A stretch of 64,000 nt of DNA from Pseudobutyrivibrio ruminis DSM 9787 (GCF_900218035.1 NZ_OBMR01000002.1:248001-312000); one strand, 5' to 3'; positions 30,982-41,118 are shown, counted from the stretch's first letter. Numbers and translations: made by a program. The notes: a model not told the origin generated them from the sequence alone.

Positions 30982-31015
30982 AAAAAAGGTAAGCACAACC
31001 TACTGCGCTTACCTT
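30982..31015 (-). terminator. Intrinsic terminator after asd
   Basis: An AAGGTAAGC/GCTTACCTT stem with a 12-base loop is followed by TTTTATTG on the minus strand, 16 bp past the asd stop. Confidence 0.85.
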
Positions 31016-31030
31016 AAAATCAGGATTTTC

Positions 31031-32116
31031 TTATTTAGCTGTGATATAGCCCTGTGCCTTAAGAAGCTCTGCACAAAGAACTGCACCACCTGCAGCACCA
31101 CGTACTGTGTTGTGTGACAATCCAACGAACTTCCAATCATAGATGCTATCCTCACGAAGACGGCCAACATTGATGCCCATACCATTTTCGTAATCTACAT
31201 CAAGTGCTACCTGAGGTCTGTTGTCCTCTTCCATGTAACGGATGAACTGCTTTGGTGCTGATGGAAGCTTGAGCTCCTGTGGAACACCAGAGAAGTTGTT
31301 GATTGCATCAATAAGCTGCTGCTTTGTAGGCTGTTTCTTGAATTTAACAAATACAGCTGCTGTATGTCCGTTAAGAACTGGAACACGGATACATTGGCTA
31401 GTAATCTTTACATCGTCAGCTGGAACGATAACGCCGTCCTTGATTTCGCCCCAAATTCTAAGTGGCTCCTTCTCAGACTTCTCTTCCTCTCCTGAGATAA
31501 ATGGGATGATGTTGTGCTCCATCTCTGGCCAATCCTTGAAAGTCTTACCTGCACCGGAAATAGCCTGATATGTTGTAACAACTACCTCATATGGCTCAAA
31601 TTCCTTCCAAGCTGTAAGAACTGGAGCATATGACTGAATTGAGCAGTTAGGCTTAACTGCAACGAATCCTCTAGTTGTACCAAGTCTCTGTCTCTGATAC
31701 TTGATAACATCCATGTGCTGAGGATTAATTTCTGGAACAACCATAGGTACATCTGGAGTCCATCTATGTGCTGAGTTGTTTGAAACTACTGGAGTCTCAG
31801 TTTTAGCGTAAGCTTCTTCGATTGCCTTGATTTCATCCTTAGACATATCAACTGCAGAGAATACGAAGTCTACTTCTTTAGCTACTTCTTCAACCTCATT
31901 AACGTTCTTTACAATGATGTCCTTTACAGCTGCAGGCATTGGAGTATCCATCTTCCATCTACCGCCTACTGCATCCTCATAACGCTGTCCCGCAGAACGT
32001 GGTGAAGCTGCAATAGTTGTAACCTCGAACCATGGATGATTCTCAAGTAGAGAAATAAATCTCTGACCAACCATACCAGTACCACCAAGAATTCCGACTC
32101 TTAATTTCTCGCTCAT
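31031..32116 (-). CDS. asd: Aspartate-semialdehyde dehydrogenase
   Basis: The 361-residue enzyme reduces aspartyl phosphate to aspartate semialdehyde for lysine, threonine and methionine. It has the NADP-binding motif VGILGGTGMVGQRF, the catalytic cysteine in AVKPNCSIQS and the conserved YQAISGAGKTFKDW. It resembles the longer archaeal/fungal-like group, common in Clostridia. I chose the ATG at 32116 because it follows AAGGAG; an upstream in-frame ATG at 32167 has no site and adds residues unlike the family. It stands alone with its own terminator. Confidence 0.95.
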   Translation of the reverse strand: MSEKLRVGILGGTGMVGQRFISLLENHPWFEVTTIAASPRSAGQRYEDAVGGRWKMDTPMPAAVKDIIVKNVNEVEEVAKEVDFVFSAVDMSKDEIKAIEEAYAKTETPVVSNNSAHRWTPDVPMVVPEINPQHMDVIKYQRQRLGTTRGFVAVKPNCSIQSYAPVLTAWKEFEPYEVVVTTYQAISGAGKTFKDWPEMEHNIIPFISGEEEKSEKEPLRIWGEIKDGVIVPADDVKITSQCIRVPVLNGHTAAVFVKFKKQPTKQQLIDAINNFSGVPQELKLPSAPKQFIRYMEEDNRPQVALDVDYENGMGINVGRLREDSIYDWKFVGLSHNTVRGAAGGAVLCAELLKAQGYITAK

Positions 32117-32198
32117 TTCAAACTTCTCCTTACTTTTGTATTTGTGTCGCGGACAAATGTCCGTCATTAGACTAGATTATAATCAAACTATATAATAA

Positions 32199-32238
32199 AT
32201 GCAAGGAGAAATTAAACAAATTTAACAACTCCTTGCAT
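32199..32238 (-). terminator. Intrinsic terminator after argH
   Basis: ATGCAAGGAG pairs with CTCCTTGCAT across a 20-base AT-rich loop, 6 bp past the argH stop. The T-run on the minus strand is short (TTTATTAT). Confidence 0.65.
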
Positions 32239-32243
32239 AATTA

Positions 32244-33644
32244 TTACTCAAAACTAAAATGTTCTGGAATATTCTTCATAAAATCCTTACATAACTGGAT
32301 TTCATCTAGCATAACATCATGACCTGGAGCACCAACTGTAAGGCGCTTATTTACGCAAGTCTCCATAGAAATCGCATCGAAAATATCTTCATCGAAAGCT
32401 TCAGAATAGCTTCTAAGCTCCTCTAAAGACATATCATCAATGGCAATCCCTTTGTCGATGCAAGCCAAAACGATTTGACCGATTATGCCGTGGGCATCTC
32501 TGAAAGGTACGCCCTTATTTACAAGGTAATCTGCCGCATCTGTGGCATTTGTAAAGCCGTTTCTAGCGCTCTTCGCCATCACGTCCTTATTGAACTTGAT
32601 TGTAGAAAGCATACCATCGAAAAGTATTATGCAATCCTGAACTGTCTTCATAGCGTCGAAGGACATTTCCTTGTCCTCCTGCATGTCCTTGTTGTAAGCA
32701 AGAGGTATGCCCTTCATTGTAGTAAGAAGGGACATCAAAGCGCCATAAACACGACCTGTCTTTCCACGTACAAGCTCAGCAATATCAGGGTTCTTCTTCT
32801 GAGGCATGATAGAGCTTCCTGTAGAGAAGGCATCGTCGATTTCGATGAATCGATATTCATTACTATTCCAGATAATGATTTCCTCTGAAAAACGAGAAAG
32901 ATGCATCTGGATAGTACAAAGTGCTGATAAAAACTCGATAAGATAATCTCTGTCAGAAACACCGTCCATCGAATTAAGTGTAGGGATTTCAAAACCAAGG
33001 AGCTTTGCAGTCATATCTCTATCAAGAGGATATGTGGTGCCCGCCAAGGCTCCAGAGCCCAATGGACAAGTGTACATTGATGAGTTGATGAAAGCTAAGC
33101 GCATAACATCTCTTTTAAACATCTCGAAATAGGCTCCCATATGATGGGCAACTGTAATTGGCTGAGCCTTTTGAAGATGCGTGAAGCCTGGCATGATAGT
33201 GTCAATGTTTTCTTCCATGATGCCAAGAATTGTATTTAAAAGGTGTTCCAAAGCTTTGGCTGTAGAGTTGACCTGCTCTCTTGTGTAGAGCTTCATATCA
33301 AGTGCAACCTGGTCATTTCTGGAACGTCCAGTATGGAGCTTCTTTCCAGCATCTCCGATTCTATCAATCAGATTTGCTTCAACAAAACTGTGTACATCCT
33401 CGTACTCAGATGTTATCTGAAGTGCACCAGACTTAACATCAGCTTCGATTCCATCAAGACCAGCAAGAATCTGATTTTTCTCATCATATGTGATAACACC
33501 AACAGAAGCCAACATAGTAACATGTGCTCTGCTGCCTCTTACATCCTGCTCAAAAAGCTTTTTATCAAAATTGATAGAAGCATTGAAATCGTAAACAATT
33601 TGATCTGTAGCCTTGGTGAATCTTCCACCCCATAACTGCGCCAT
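32244..33644 (-). CDS. argH: Argininosuccinate lyase
   Basis: The 466-residue protein splits argininosuccinate into arginine and fumarate, the last step of arginine synthesis. It has the N-terminal LWGGRFTKATDQIVYDFNAS, the DVHSFVEANL and HTGRSRNDQVA motifs, and the fumarase/lyase signature GSSIMPQKKNPDIAEL. Length is normal. It starts 2 bp after queH ends with a GGAGG site, so the two are probably co-transcribed. ArgR is encoded at 41.2 kb and may regulate it. Confidence 0.97.
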   Translation of the reverse strand: MAQLWGGRFTKATDQIVYDFNASINFDKKLFEQDVRGSRAHVTMLASVGVITYDEKNQILAGLDGIEADVKSGALQITSEYEDVHSFVEANLIDRIGDAGKKLHTGRSRNDQVALDMKLYTREQVNSTAKALEHLLNTILGIMEENIDTIMPGFTHLQKAQPITVAHHMGAYFEMFKRDVMRLAFINSSMYTCPLGSGALAGTTYPLDRDMTAKLLGFEIPTLNSMDGVSDRDYLIEFLSALCTIQMHLSRFSEEIIIWNSNEYRFIEIDDAFSTGSSIMPQKKNPDIAELVRGKTGRVYGALMSLLTTMKGIPLAYNKDMQEDKEMSFDAMKTVQDCIILFDGMLSTIKFNKDVMAKSARNGFTNATDAADYLVNKGVPFRDAHGIIGQIVLACIDKGIAIDDMSLEELRSYSEAFDEDIFDAISMETCVNKRLTVGAPGHDVMLDEIQLCKDFMKNIPEHFSFE

Positions 33645-33646
33645 AA

Positions 33647-34294
33647 CTAATCCTCCATACTTGCCTGTTGTTTCTGTAACTGTCTGTCTCTATAGGAATA
33701 GACGCATCCGCAGTAATCCTGCCTATACATGTCGTATTCCTTTGAAAGCTCAGTGCTTCGCTTATACCCTTCCCTCTTTTTAAAATCACTTGGAAGCCAA
33801 GGTATCTCAAGCTCTTCAGCAATTTTCATGCCGATTTCATTAAGCACCTGGGAATCTTTCATTGGTGATATTGTAAGCGTTGTTGTGAAAAAGTCAAAGC
33901 CTTTTTCTTTTGCAACCATTGCAGTACGTCTCAAACGAAGATCATAACACTTGTGGCATCTAGCACCTTTTTCCGGCTCATTTTCAAGGCCTTTGGCGAT
34001 TTCGTAGAAGCTGTCCTTGTCGTAATCACCCTCGATAAAAGCAACTGGATGCTTAGTAGGAAATTCGTTGATAAAACGCTGTTGCTCCTTTACACGATGA
34101 TAATACTCTTCATCTGGATAAATGTTTGGGTTGTAGTAAAAGACAGTAACATCGAAATACTGTGAAAGATACTCAATGCAATAGCTACTACAAGGCCCAC
34201 AACAGCTATGTAACAATAAAGAAGGCACTTGGCCTTCTTTTTCTAAGTTCTCTATTAATTTATCTAGCTTATTTTGATAATTTTGACGAATCAT
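33647..34294 (-). CDS. queH: Epoxyqueuosine reductase QueH
   Basis: The 215-residue protein belongs to the QueH (DUF208) family, which reduces epoxyqueuosine to queuosine in tRNA with an Fe-S cofactor and is unrelated to QueG. The diagnostic cysteines are visible: LLHSCCGPCSSYC, GARCHKCYDLRL and YRQDYCGCVYS. I place the start at MIRQNYQ (34294), inside the last 26 bases of the small membrane protein gene. A longer frame reading into a hydrophobic stretch is unlikely. It would complete the queuosine pathway encoded at 49-52 kb. Confidence 0.9.
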   Translation of the reverse strand: MIRQNYQNKLDKLIENLEKEGQVPSLLLHSCCGPCSSYCIEYLSQYFDVTVFYYNPNIYPDEEYYHRVKEQQRFINEFPTKHPVAFIEGDYDKDSFYEIAKGLENEPEKGARCHKCYDLRLRRTAMVAKEKGFDFFTTTLTISPMKDSQVLNEIGMKIAEELEIPWLPSDFKKREGYKRSTELSKEYDMYRQDYCGCVYSYRDRQLQKQQASMED

Positions 34295-34634
34295 AACTTG
34301 ACCAAATATATAAAAAAACAATTGCAAATATATAAACACATGCCATAAGGATCATGAAAGGTACCTGAGATGCCATGATGCCGCAGACAATCTGAGCAAT
34401 GATGACAAGTCCATGAATCCAAATAGGAATTTTATTGAGGCAAGCAGCAAGACCAGCCTCCAAAATAACCATCACGCAAGCTACTACCACGTTGATTTTG
34501 AAAGCAACGATTGAAACTACGATAGCAACAATTGCGAATATTCCAAGGGCTATAAGTGTAATTAAAGGAAGATTTTCTTTTGTGAAGAACTCCTTAATGT
34601 TAAATGCAGGTAAATTTTTCTTTTTAGTTTCCAT
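34269..34634 (-). CDS. Small four-helix membrane protein of unknown function
   Basis: The 121-residue protein has a polar N-terminus (1-22) and four hydrophobic segments at about 23-46, 47-66, 69-88 and 91-112. I do not recognise the family. The start at 34634 follows GTGGGGATTTAAA, a modest site. It overlaps the QueH start, so it probably leads the queH-argH operon. A role in transport or quality control cannot be told from the sequence. Confidence 0.65.
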   Translation of the reverse strand: METKKKNLPAFNIKEFFTKENLPLITLIALGIFAIVAIVVSIVAFKINVVVACVMVILEAGLAACLNKIPIWIHGLVIIAQIVCGIMASQVPFMILMACVYIFAIVFLYIWSSYDSSKLSK

Positions 34635-34792
34635 TTTAAATCCCCACTAATAATAAATTTTGGTACATGTGTCATTATAATAAAACATATTGATTTTCTC
34701 AACATTTTAATTGAGTTTTTAATTGATTTTTTGCAACCATTATATTACACTTAATTTCGCATGGATTAAGGCTATATAGGCTTTTTTCATAA

Positions 34793-34865
34793 GCTCCGAT
34801 AGCTCAGTTGGTAGAGCACCTCACTCGTAATGAGGGGGTCGTCAGTTCGAGTCTGATTCGGAGCT
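34793..34865 (+). tRNA. tRNA-Thr (anticodon CGU)
   Basis: A 73-base cloverleaf: acceptor GCTCCGA pairs with TCGGAGC, the D arm has GCTC-AGTTGGTA-GAGC, the anticodon stem CCTCA/TGAGG holds the loop CTCGTAA (anticodon CGT, reading ACG codons), and the T arm is GTCAG-TTCGAGT-CTGAT. The discriminator is T and CCA is not encoded. It stands alone upstream of potA. Confidence 0.95.
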
Positions 34866-34928
34866 TTTATTTTACCTACACAACTATGGGTAAAGTAAAT
34901 GTTATGAATGTATAAGGAGGATGATTAA

Positions 34929-35996
34929 TTGGAATTTATTCAATTCGATCACGTATCAAAAAGCTACGGTAAGCAGCTGGTTCTTGATGAGCTAGACCTC
35001 TACGTTAAAGAGAACTCTTTCGTCACTCTTTTAGGTCCATCTGGCTGCGGTAAAACAACCACTCTTCGTCTATTAGGTGGTTTTGAAAAGCCTGATTCAG
35101 GCAAAATCTATTTAAATGGTAATGATATCACTGCACTTCCAGCAAACCTTCGTCCAATCAACACGGTTTTCCAGAAGTACGCACTCTTCCCTCATATGAC
35201 TATTGAGGAAAACATTGCCTTCGGATTGAAAATCCAAAAGAAATCAAAAGAATATATCGACGACAAAATCAAGTATGCATTAAAGCTTGTTAACCTTGAT
35301 GGATTTGAAAATCGTTCAATTGATTCTCTTTCTGGTGGTCAGCAACAACGTATTGCCATTGCACGAGCTATCGTTAACGAACCAAAGGTTCTTCTATTAG
35401 ATGAGCCACTTGGTGCTCTCGATTTAAAACTCCGCCAGAGTATGCAGTACGAGCTTATGAAAATCAAGCAGGAGCTTGGTATCACTTTCATATATGTAAC
35501 ACACGACCAGGAAGAAGCCCTTACAATGTCAGATACGATCGTTGTTATGAACCAGGGCTACATCCAGCAGATTGGCACTCCAGAAGATATCTACAACGAG
35601 CCAGAAAACGCATTCGTTGCTGACTTCATCGGAGAAAGTAATATTATAGAAGGAATCATGATCAAGGATGAGCTTGTTTCATTCCTTGGAGTTCAGGTTC
35701 CTTGCGTTGATAAGGGATTCGGAACAATGAAGCCTGTCGATGTTGTAATCCGTCCAGAGGATGTTGAGCTTGGCAAGCCAGGCGAAGGATTCATGGATGG
35801 CGTCATCACAGATTGCCTCTTCAAGGGCGTTCACTACGAATTAGATGTGCAGTGTGGCCAGTACGAATGGTTAGTTCACACTACAAAATACTTTGAAGTT
35901 GGCCAGCATGTTTCATTAAATGTTATTCCATTCAACATTCAAATCATGAACAAGCCTGAGTCTGAGGATGAGGAGGTACTTAAGGAGGATGATTAA
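34929..35996 (+). CDS. potA: Spermidine/putrescine ABC transporter ATP-binding protein
   Basis: The 355-residue ATPase has Walker [17 protein letters not shown], signature [15 protein letters not shown] and Walker [13 protein letters not shown], and a C-terminal TOBE-like domain. It energises polyamine uptake by PotBCD. The start codon is TTG at 34929, eight bases after a perfect AAGGAGG; no ATG in frame fits. It heads a four-gene plus-strand operon just downstream of tRNA-Thr, and its end overlaps potB. Confidence 0.95.
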   Translation: MEFIQFDHVSKSYGKQLVLDELDLYVKENSFVTLLGPSGCGKTTTLRLLGGFEKPDSGKIYLNGNDITALPANLRPINTVFQKYALFPHMTIEENIAFGLKIQKKSKEYIDDKIKYALKLVNLDGFENRSIDSLSGGQQQRIAIARAIVNEPKVLLLDEPLGALDLKLRQSMQYELMKIKQELGITFIYVTHDQEEALTMSDTIVVMNQGYIQQIGTPEDIYNEPENAFVADFIGESNIIEGIMIKDELVSFLGVQVPCVDKGFGTMKPVDVVIRPEDVELGKPGEGFMDGVITDCLFKGVHYELDVQCGQYEWLVHTTKYFEVGQHVSLNVIPFNIQIMNKPESEDEEVLKEDD

Positions 35997-36816
35997 TAAG
36001 CTACGCACTAGCTTTCTCGCCATGCCTTATGCAATATGGGTGTTGATTTGCACCATCCTTCCTTTGTTTTACATCCTTGGCTATGCCATCACAAATGGCG
36101 ATGGAGGCTTAACAATTTATAACCTTACTGCTATAGCAGATCCAGTCCACTTAAAGTCACTTGGTCTGTCTATTCAGGTTGCGTTTATCACTACAGTGAT
36201 TTGTCTCATTATGGCCTATCCAGTAGCTTTGATACTTCACAACCTAAAAATCACTAATAAAGGATTCATCGTATTTTTGTTTATTCTTCCAATGTGGATG
36301 AATTTCATGCTTCGTATTCTTGCATGGCAAAACATCCTTTCAAACAACGGAATTCTAAACAGCATACTTACAGCACTTGGGCTTCCAACAGTCCACATCC
36401 TTTATACAAAGGCCGCAGTTATCCTTGGTATGGTATACGACTTTTTACCATACATGATTTTGCCAATTTACAACTCACTTTCAAAAATCAGTGATGATGT
36501 TATTGAAGCAGCTGCCGACCTTGGTTCAAACTGGTTAAACACATTTATCAAAATCACAGTCCCTCTCTCACGAGACGGAATTATATCAGGAATTATTATG
36601 GTATTCGTACCAGCCCTCTCATCTTTCGTTGTTTCCAACTTACTTGGTGGAGGAAAGGTATTATTAATCGGAAATGTAATTGAGCAGGAATTCACTCTAG
36701 CTAGAAACTGGAACTTAGGATCGGGATTATCAATCATCCTTATGCTTTTCGTTCTTGCATCAATGAGCATCATGAACAAGCTTGATGATTCCGAGAATGG
36801 AGGTATGCTTCTATGA
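35968..36816 (+). CDS. potB: Spermidine/putrescine ABC transporter permease
   Basis: The 282-residue protein has six membrane segments and the permease EAA loop ([20 protein letters not shown]), matching PotB. The start is uncertain: the ATG at 35968 has a poor site. The ATG at 35989 abuts an AAGGAGG and sits 12 bases after an earlier AGGAGG, and it would give the more typical N-terminus MINKLRTSF. Either way it overlaps the last codons of potA. It ends in an ATGA overlap with potC. Confidence 0.93.
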   Translation: MRRYLRRMINKLRTSFLAMPYAIWVLICTILPLFYILGYAITNGDGGLTIYNLTAIADPVHLKSLGLSIQVAFITTVICLIMAYPVALILHNLKITNKGFIVFLFILPMWMNFMLRILAWQNILSNNGILNSILTALGLPTVHILYTKAAVILGMVYDFLPYMILPIYNSLSKISDDVIEAAADLGSNWLNTFIKITVPLSRDGIISGIIMVFVPALSSFVVSNLLGGGKVLLIGNVIEQEFTLARNWNLGSGLSIILMLFVLASMSIMNKLDDSENGGMLL

Positions 36817-37601
36817 AAAAAATCAAAAAAGGCGCCTCTACTCTATACTTAGCATTAATATTTTTATTCTTATATGCACCAATACTTGTTCTCATAGTTT
36901 TATCATTTAATAATTCTATGTCGCGAACAGTATGGGGAGGATTTACCATTCAGTGGTACCTTAATCTTCCTTCTAACGACACTATCATGGATGCCTTATT
37001 TACTACACTTAGAATCACACTTTCTTCCAGCATCCTTGCTACTGTCCTTGGTACATCAGCAGCCATCGGTATCAACCGAATGAAAAAGCGTCATGCGGCT
37101 ATTATGCTTGGAGCTACAAATATACCTCTTTTAAATGCAGATATCGTTACAGGTATTTCACTTATGCTTCTGTTTACACGATTTTCATCACTTGGAGAGT
37201 TTTCAGTTGTACTTGCTCATATAGCATTTTCAGTTCCATACGTTATTTTCAACGTTTTGCCAAAGCTTCAATCTATGTCTGATGCCTGCTACGAAGCTGC
37301 TATGGACTTAGGAGCTACACCTTGGTATGCATTTTGTAAAGTAATTTGGCCAGAAATCTTCCCTGGAGTGCTTTCAGGATTTTTGATGGCATTTACAATG
37401 TCGCTTGATGATTTCACAATCACATACTTCACAAAGGGAGCCGGAGTCAACACCCTTTCAACTATGCTTTACACAGAGCTTAGAAAAGGTATTCAGCCAG
37501 AGCTTTACGCCCTTTCAACTCTCCTCTTCCTTTTGGCATTTGTTATGCTTATAGCAACAAACTTTAAAGGTTCTAAAAAGGAGGTATCAGCTAGACGATG
37601 A
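36813..37601 (+). CDS. potC: Spermidine/putrescine ABC transporter permease
   Basis: The 262-residue protein has six membrane segments. The EAA loop reads EAAMDLGATPWYAFCKVIWP, and FTMSLDDFTITYFTKG is the conserved PotC signature. It pairs with PotB to form the channel. It starts within the ATGA overlap with potB, preceded by GGAGG, and overlaps potD in the same way, so all four genes are translated together. Confidence 0.95.
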   Translation: MKKIKKGASTLYLALIFLFLYAPILVLIVLSFNNSMSRTVWGGFTIQWYLNLPSNDTIMDALFTTLRITLSSSILATVLGTSAAIGINRMKKRHAAIMLGATNIPLLNADIVTGISLMLLFTRFSSLGEFSVVLAHIAFSVPYVIFNVLPKLQSMSDACYEAAMDLGATPWYAFCKVIWPEIFPGVLSGFLMAFTMSLDDFTITYFTKGAGVNTLSTMLYTELRKGIQPELYALSTLLFLLAFVMLIATNFKGSKKEVSARR

Positions 37602-38665
37602 AGAAAAAGCTTATTATTATCTGTAGCCTCCTGTGTCTCACTTTTACAAGTTGCTTTTCATTTACAGCTTGTGGCAATGATGCAGCCAGCGATGACACAT
37701 TAGTTGTTTTAAATTACGGTAAATACATTGAGGCTGATGTTTTGAAGCGTTTCCAGAAGGAAACAGGAATCACTGTTAAATATGAAGAATACGAATCAGT
37801 TGAGGATATGTACGCTAAATACAAGGCCGGCTCAATCAATTACGATGTAATCTGCACTTCCGATTACATGATTGAGACACTTCGTAAGGAAGGTGAGCTT
37901 ATCCCAATCGATTACAACTCTCTTGAATACTACGAAAACATTGACCCAACCATCATCGAAGCATCAGAAGCTTTCGACCCAACTCACAAATACACTGTCC
38001 CTTACTTCTACGGTACGGTAGGTATTCTTTACAACACTGAAAAGGTTGATGAAGAAACAGTTAGCAGTTGGAATTGTCTTTGGGACCCAGCATACAAAAA
38101 TCAAATCGTTATGATTAACTCACAGCGTGATGCATTTATGGTTCCACTTAAGCTTCTTCAGTACAACATCAACACCACTAGCAAGGCTGAGCTTGACGAA
38201 GCATTCGATATGCTTTGCAAAGAAAAGCAGTATGTTTACGCTTATCTAATGGATGAGACATACGAATGTATGGTTTCAGAAGATGCTGCAATGGCTGTAT
38301 GCTACTCTGGTGAAGCTGCTATGGGTATGGAATACAATGACAAGCTTGCTTACACCGTTCCAAAAGAAGGTGGCAACCTTTGGATTGATTCATGGTTCGT
38401 TCCACGTACCTGCAAGCACTACGATGCAGCAATGAAATGGATAGATTTCATGTGTGAGGAAGAGGCAGCCACTGAAAACTTTGAATATGTTTGGTATGCT
38501 ACCCCTAATCTCACAGTAGCCGGCAACGAAGACGCTGAAACACTTGCAGATGAAACAGTATTCCCTACAAAAGAAACACTGGAACGCTGCGATTTGTACA
38601 ACGCCTACGATGACGAAACATTAGACTACACCACTACTCTTTGGAAAAAGCTTAAGGCATATTAG
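37598..38665 (+). CDS. potD: Spermidine/putrescine-binding lipoprotein
   Basis: The 355-residue protein starts with a lipoprotein signal (LTFTSCFSFTACGND, most likely acylated at Cys25) and continues as a class II periplasmic-binding fold (TLVVLNYGKYIEADVLKRFQ, YDVICTSDYMIETLRKEG, VPYFYGTVGILYNTEKV) typical of PotD/PotF. It delivers polyamines to PotABC. Its stop overlaps the end of the convergent DUF5688 gene by 4 bp. No terminator hairpin is visible between them. Confidence 0.95.
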   Translation: MKKKLIIICSLLCLTFTSCFSFTACGNDAASDDTLVVLNYGKYIEADVLKRFQKETGITVKYEEYESVEDMYAKYKAGSINYDVICTSDYMIETLRKEGELIPIDYNSLEYYENIDPTIIEASEAFDPTHKYTVPYFYGTVGILYNTEKVDEETVSSWNCLWDPAYKNQIVMINSQRDAFMVPLKLLQYNINTTSKAELDEAFDMLCKEKQYVYAYLMDETYECMVSEDAAMAVCYSGEAAMGMEYNDKLAYTVPKEGGNLWIDSWFVPRTCKHYDAAMKWIDFMCEEEAATENFEYVWYATPNLTVAGNEDAETLADETVFPTKETLERCDLYNAYDDETLDYTTTLWKKLKAY

Positions 38666-39342
38666 ATTATGCAAATAGCGTTGTTCTCTAAAGAATAATA
38701 ATACAAACTGTCAGATAGAATATCTCCTTCAGGAACTTCATTTTGATTAACCATCGAAATCATTTCCTTTAGGTCATCAATTCCTATCTGGCAGTTTTTC
38801 ATTTCTCTATAAATCAACACTTCATGAATTGAGCATGGAATTATAAATAGATTTGAATTCATTTTTTCTGCAATATCTTTAATCACATCCTTGTATAAAA
38901 TCGCTGATGCACCATAGGTCCCCAAACGATTAGATAACACCTGGAGTGGAATGAAACCATCCTCTATTGCGGCAGCATCATACATATCTTCTGCTCCTGT
39001 AATCTCTGCAATTGTAGAGAAAATCCCCTGATATTTAAGACCTAAGATACGCTGAGTATTTGCACTGGCAGCATTCATCAAATCAGTAACACTAAGACCA
39101 AGCATAAGCATGTGCTCATTATTAAGCATGAACCCCTTAAACTGATCCTCATTGTCACTTGGAAATAAATAATAAAAAACAATAGCCAAGTCCAGATATT
39201 CCACGTGCGGTACAGTTTCTAAAAGCTCCTGATTTTTCTCCTTGTTCATGAGCTTATATATAATACGAGTTTTAGCCTCCTCAATATCCTTAAACATAAG
39301 GGCAAAATCAATTCGTTCAATATTAATTTTTTCAGTAATCAT
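38662..39342 (-). CDS. DUF5688 family protein
   Basis: The 226-residue cytoplasmic-looking protein matches my recollection of DUF5688 proteins, which are abundant in Lachnospiraceae: GLSVTDLMNAASANTQRI, LSNRLGTYGASAILYKDV and NLFIIPCSIHEVLIYREM. The N-terminal domain is shorter than in many members. The start at 39342 (MITEKINIERID) fits the family; an ATG at 39396 would add 18 hydrophobic residues and has no clear site. Function is unknown. It lies downstream of the recN terminator. Confidence 0.75.
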   Translation of the reverse strand: MITEKINIERIDFALMFKDIEEAKTRIIYKLMNKEKNQELLETVPHVEYLDLAIVFYYLFPSDNEDQFKGFMLNNEHMLMLGLSVTDLMNAASANTQRILGLKYQGIFSTIAEITGAEDMYDAAAIEDGFIPLQVLSNRLGTYGASAILYKDVIKDIAEKMNSNLFIIPCSIHEVLIYREMKNCQIGIDDLKEMISMVNQNEVPEGDILSDSLYYYSLENNAICII

Positions 39343-39380
39343 ATTTAAATGATATAAAAAGTATTGGGATTTAAATAAAG

Positions 39381-39410
39381 AAAAAATGATCCGCATGTTT
39401 CCATGCGGAT
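39381..39410 (-). terminator. Intrinsic terminator after recN
   Basis: ATCCGCATG pairs with CATGCGGAT around a 4-base loop and CATTTTTTCTTT follows on the minus strand. It ends the long asp23-to-recN block. Confidence 0.9.
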
Positions 39411-39438
39411 ACTAATATATCAAGATTCATTTTTAAAA

Positions 39439-41118
39439 TCAAGCTTTATTTTTATAGCTGTTTGCCAACTCTTTCATTTCCCTGGCGTTTGTAAGCACAG
39501 CCTCTGTAATAGCGCTACCACCAAGCATTCTAGCAAGCTCTTCGATAGTGTCGTTGTCGTAGAGCTTTTTAATACCGGAAATGGTATGGCCCTGCTCGAC
39601 GTTCTTTTCAATGAGGAAATGCGTATCTGCCATTGCCGCAATCTGTGGCAAATGAGTGATACAAATAACCTGATGCTTGTCTGCTACAGTAGAAAGCTTC
39701 TCAGAAACAGCCTGAGCTGTTCTTCCTGAAATACCCGCATCAATCTCATCGAAAATAAGAGTATCGATTCCGCCTCCTGAAGCAAGAACAGTCTTGATTG
39801 CAAGCATGATACGGCTCATTTCACCGCCTGAAGCAATATCCTTAAGCGGACGAAGTGGCTCACCTGGGTTTGTGCAAATCATAAACTCACCACTATCAAA
39901 ACCATCTGCTGTGTAGTGATCAAGCTTTGTAAGATGCATTTCGAATTCGGAATTGAGGAAGTTCAAATCGCTCATGGCTTCCTGCATCTTTTTAGAAAGA
40001 TCTGTTGCGCTCTTTCTTCGAATATCAGAAAGCTTCTGGCAAAGATCATCAAGCTCCTTTGTAGCAACATCAACCTTCTTCTTTAATTCTGCAAGATACT
40101 CGTCAAAGGATTCGAATTTTGCTTTCTTTTCCTGACGAGCAGCAAGCTCCTCTAATACAGCCTCGATTGTGGTACCGTATTTGTCCTTGAGTCTGTTGAT
40201 TTCATTGAGACGAAGCTCCACCTCGTTGAATCTACCAGCATCAAAGGATGCATCAGACATGTAGCTTGAAAGCTCTCTGTTGAAATCCGAAATAATGCTA
40301 TCTGCATCATTGAGCATTGAAAGAAATTCTGATGCTCTATCATCGATAGATTCTATATATCGTATATCCGATATTGCAGAACTAATAGCATCTGATACAC
40401 CGCCATCTCCTGCCATTGCTTCATGAGCTCTACCAAAATACTCCATAGTGCGGCTAAAGTTTGAAAGACGCTTGTACTCATCCTCAAGTTCTTCATCCTC
40501 ACCAATTTTTAAATTAGCAGATTCGATTTCATTTATCTCATGTTCCAAAAGAACTATCTCTCTTTCCTTTGAAACATCACTCTGCTTTGCTTCCTCAAGC
40601 TCCGCAGTAAGTGCTTTATAATTCTTGTAAGATTCAGCGATTTTATCTTTTAAATCGCCAATTTCATTTTTAGCAAACTCATCCAAAAGCTCCATATGGC
40701 GCTTTGTGTTAAGAAGTGACTGATGTTCCTTCTGTCCGTAGATATCAAGTAACAACGCCCCAACTTCTTTCATCTTTGCAGCTGGAACCTGCTCGCCATT
40801 AATCTTTCCAACGGCGCGAGATTCAGTGATTCTTCTGGACATAATCACCTCATCATCGTATGGCTCCACTCCCATTTCTCTCAGAGCTTCCTTTGTGCTA
40901 TCATCATTGATAAGGTACACAGCTTCCACAAATGCCTCAGAATCAGCATCACGAAGGAAATCCTTTGATGCTTTATCTCCCAGGCTCAGATGAAGTGCTC
41001 CTAAAATGATAGATTTACCTGCTCCGGTTTCTCCCGATAAGATATTAAGCCCCTTAGAAAAAATAATCTCCTCTTCATCAATAAGGGCTAAGTTTTTAAC
41101 GTGCAAACTAGCTAGCAT
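39439..41118 (-). CDS. recN: DNA repair protein RecN
   Basis: The 559-residue SMC-like ATPase has an N-terminal Walker A (SGETGAGKSIILGALHLSLG), a central coiled-coil region (about 150-370), a signature/D-loop region (IASGGEMSRIMLAIK) and Walker B (DTLIFDEIDAGISGRTAQ). It acts early in double-strand break repair. It is last in the block, 57 bp after argR, with AAAAGGAG before the ATG. In spore formers spoIVB and spo0A normally follow recN; here they do not. Confidence 0.96.
   Translation of the reverse strand: MLASLHVKNLALIDEEEIIFSKGLNILSGETGAGKSIILGALHLSLGDKASKDFLRDADSEAFVEAVYLINDDSTKEALREMGVEPYDDEVIMSRRITESRAVGKINGEQVPAAKMKEVGALLLDIYGQKEHQSLLNTKRHMELLDEFAKNEIGDLKDKIAESYKNYKALTAELEEAKQSDVSKEREIVLLEHEINEIESANLKIGEDEELEDEYKRLSNFSRTMEYFGRAHEAMAGDGGVSDAISSAISDIRYIESIDDRASEFLSMLNDADSIISDFNRELSSYMSDASFDAGRFNEVELRLNEINRLKDKYGTTIEAVLEELAARQEKKAKFESFDEYLAELKKKVDVATKELDDLCQKLSDIRRKSATDLSKKMQEAMSDLNFLNSEFEMHLTKLDHYTADGFDSGEFMICTNPGEPLRPLKDIASGGEMSRIMLAIKTVLASGGGIDTLIFDEIDAGISGRTAQAVSEKLSTVADKHQVICITHLPQIAAMADTHFLIEKNVEQGHTISGIKKLYDNDTIEELARMLGGSAITEAVLTNAREMKELANSYKNKA

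Noticed and set aside
34866-34928. Riboswitch or terminator between tRNA-Thr and potA
   Set aside because: TTTACC and GGGTAAA could form a short stem, but there is no T-run after it and no known aptamer pattern.
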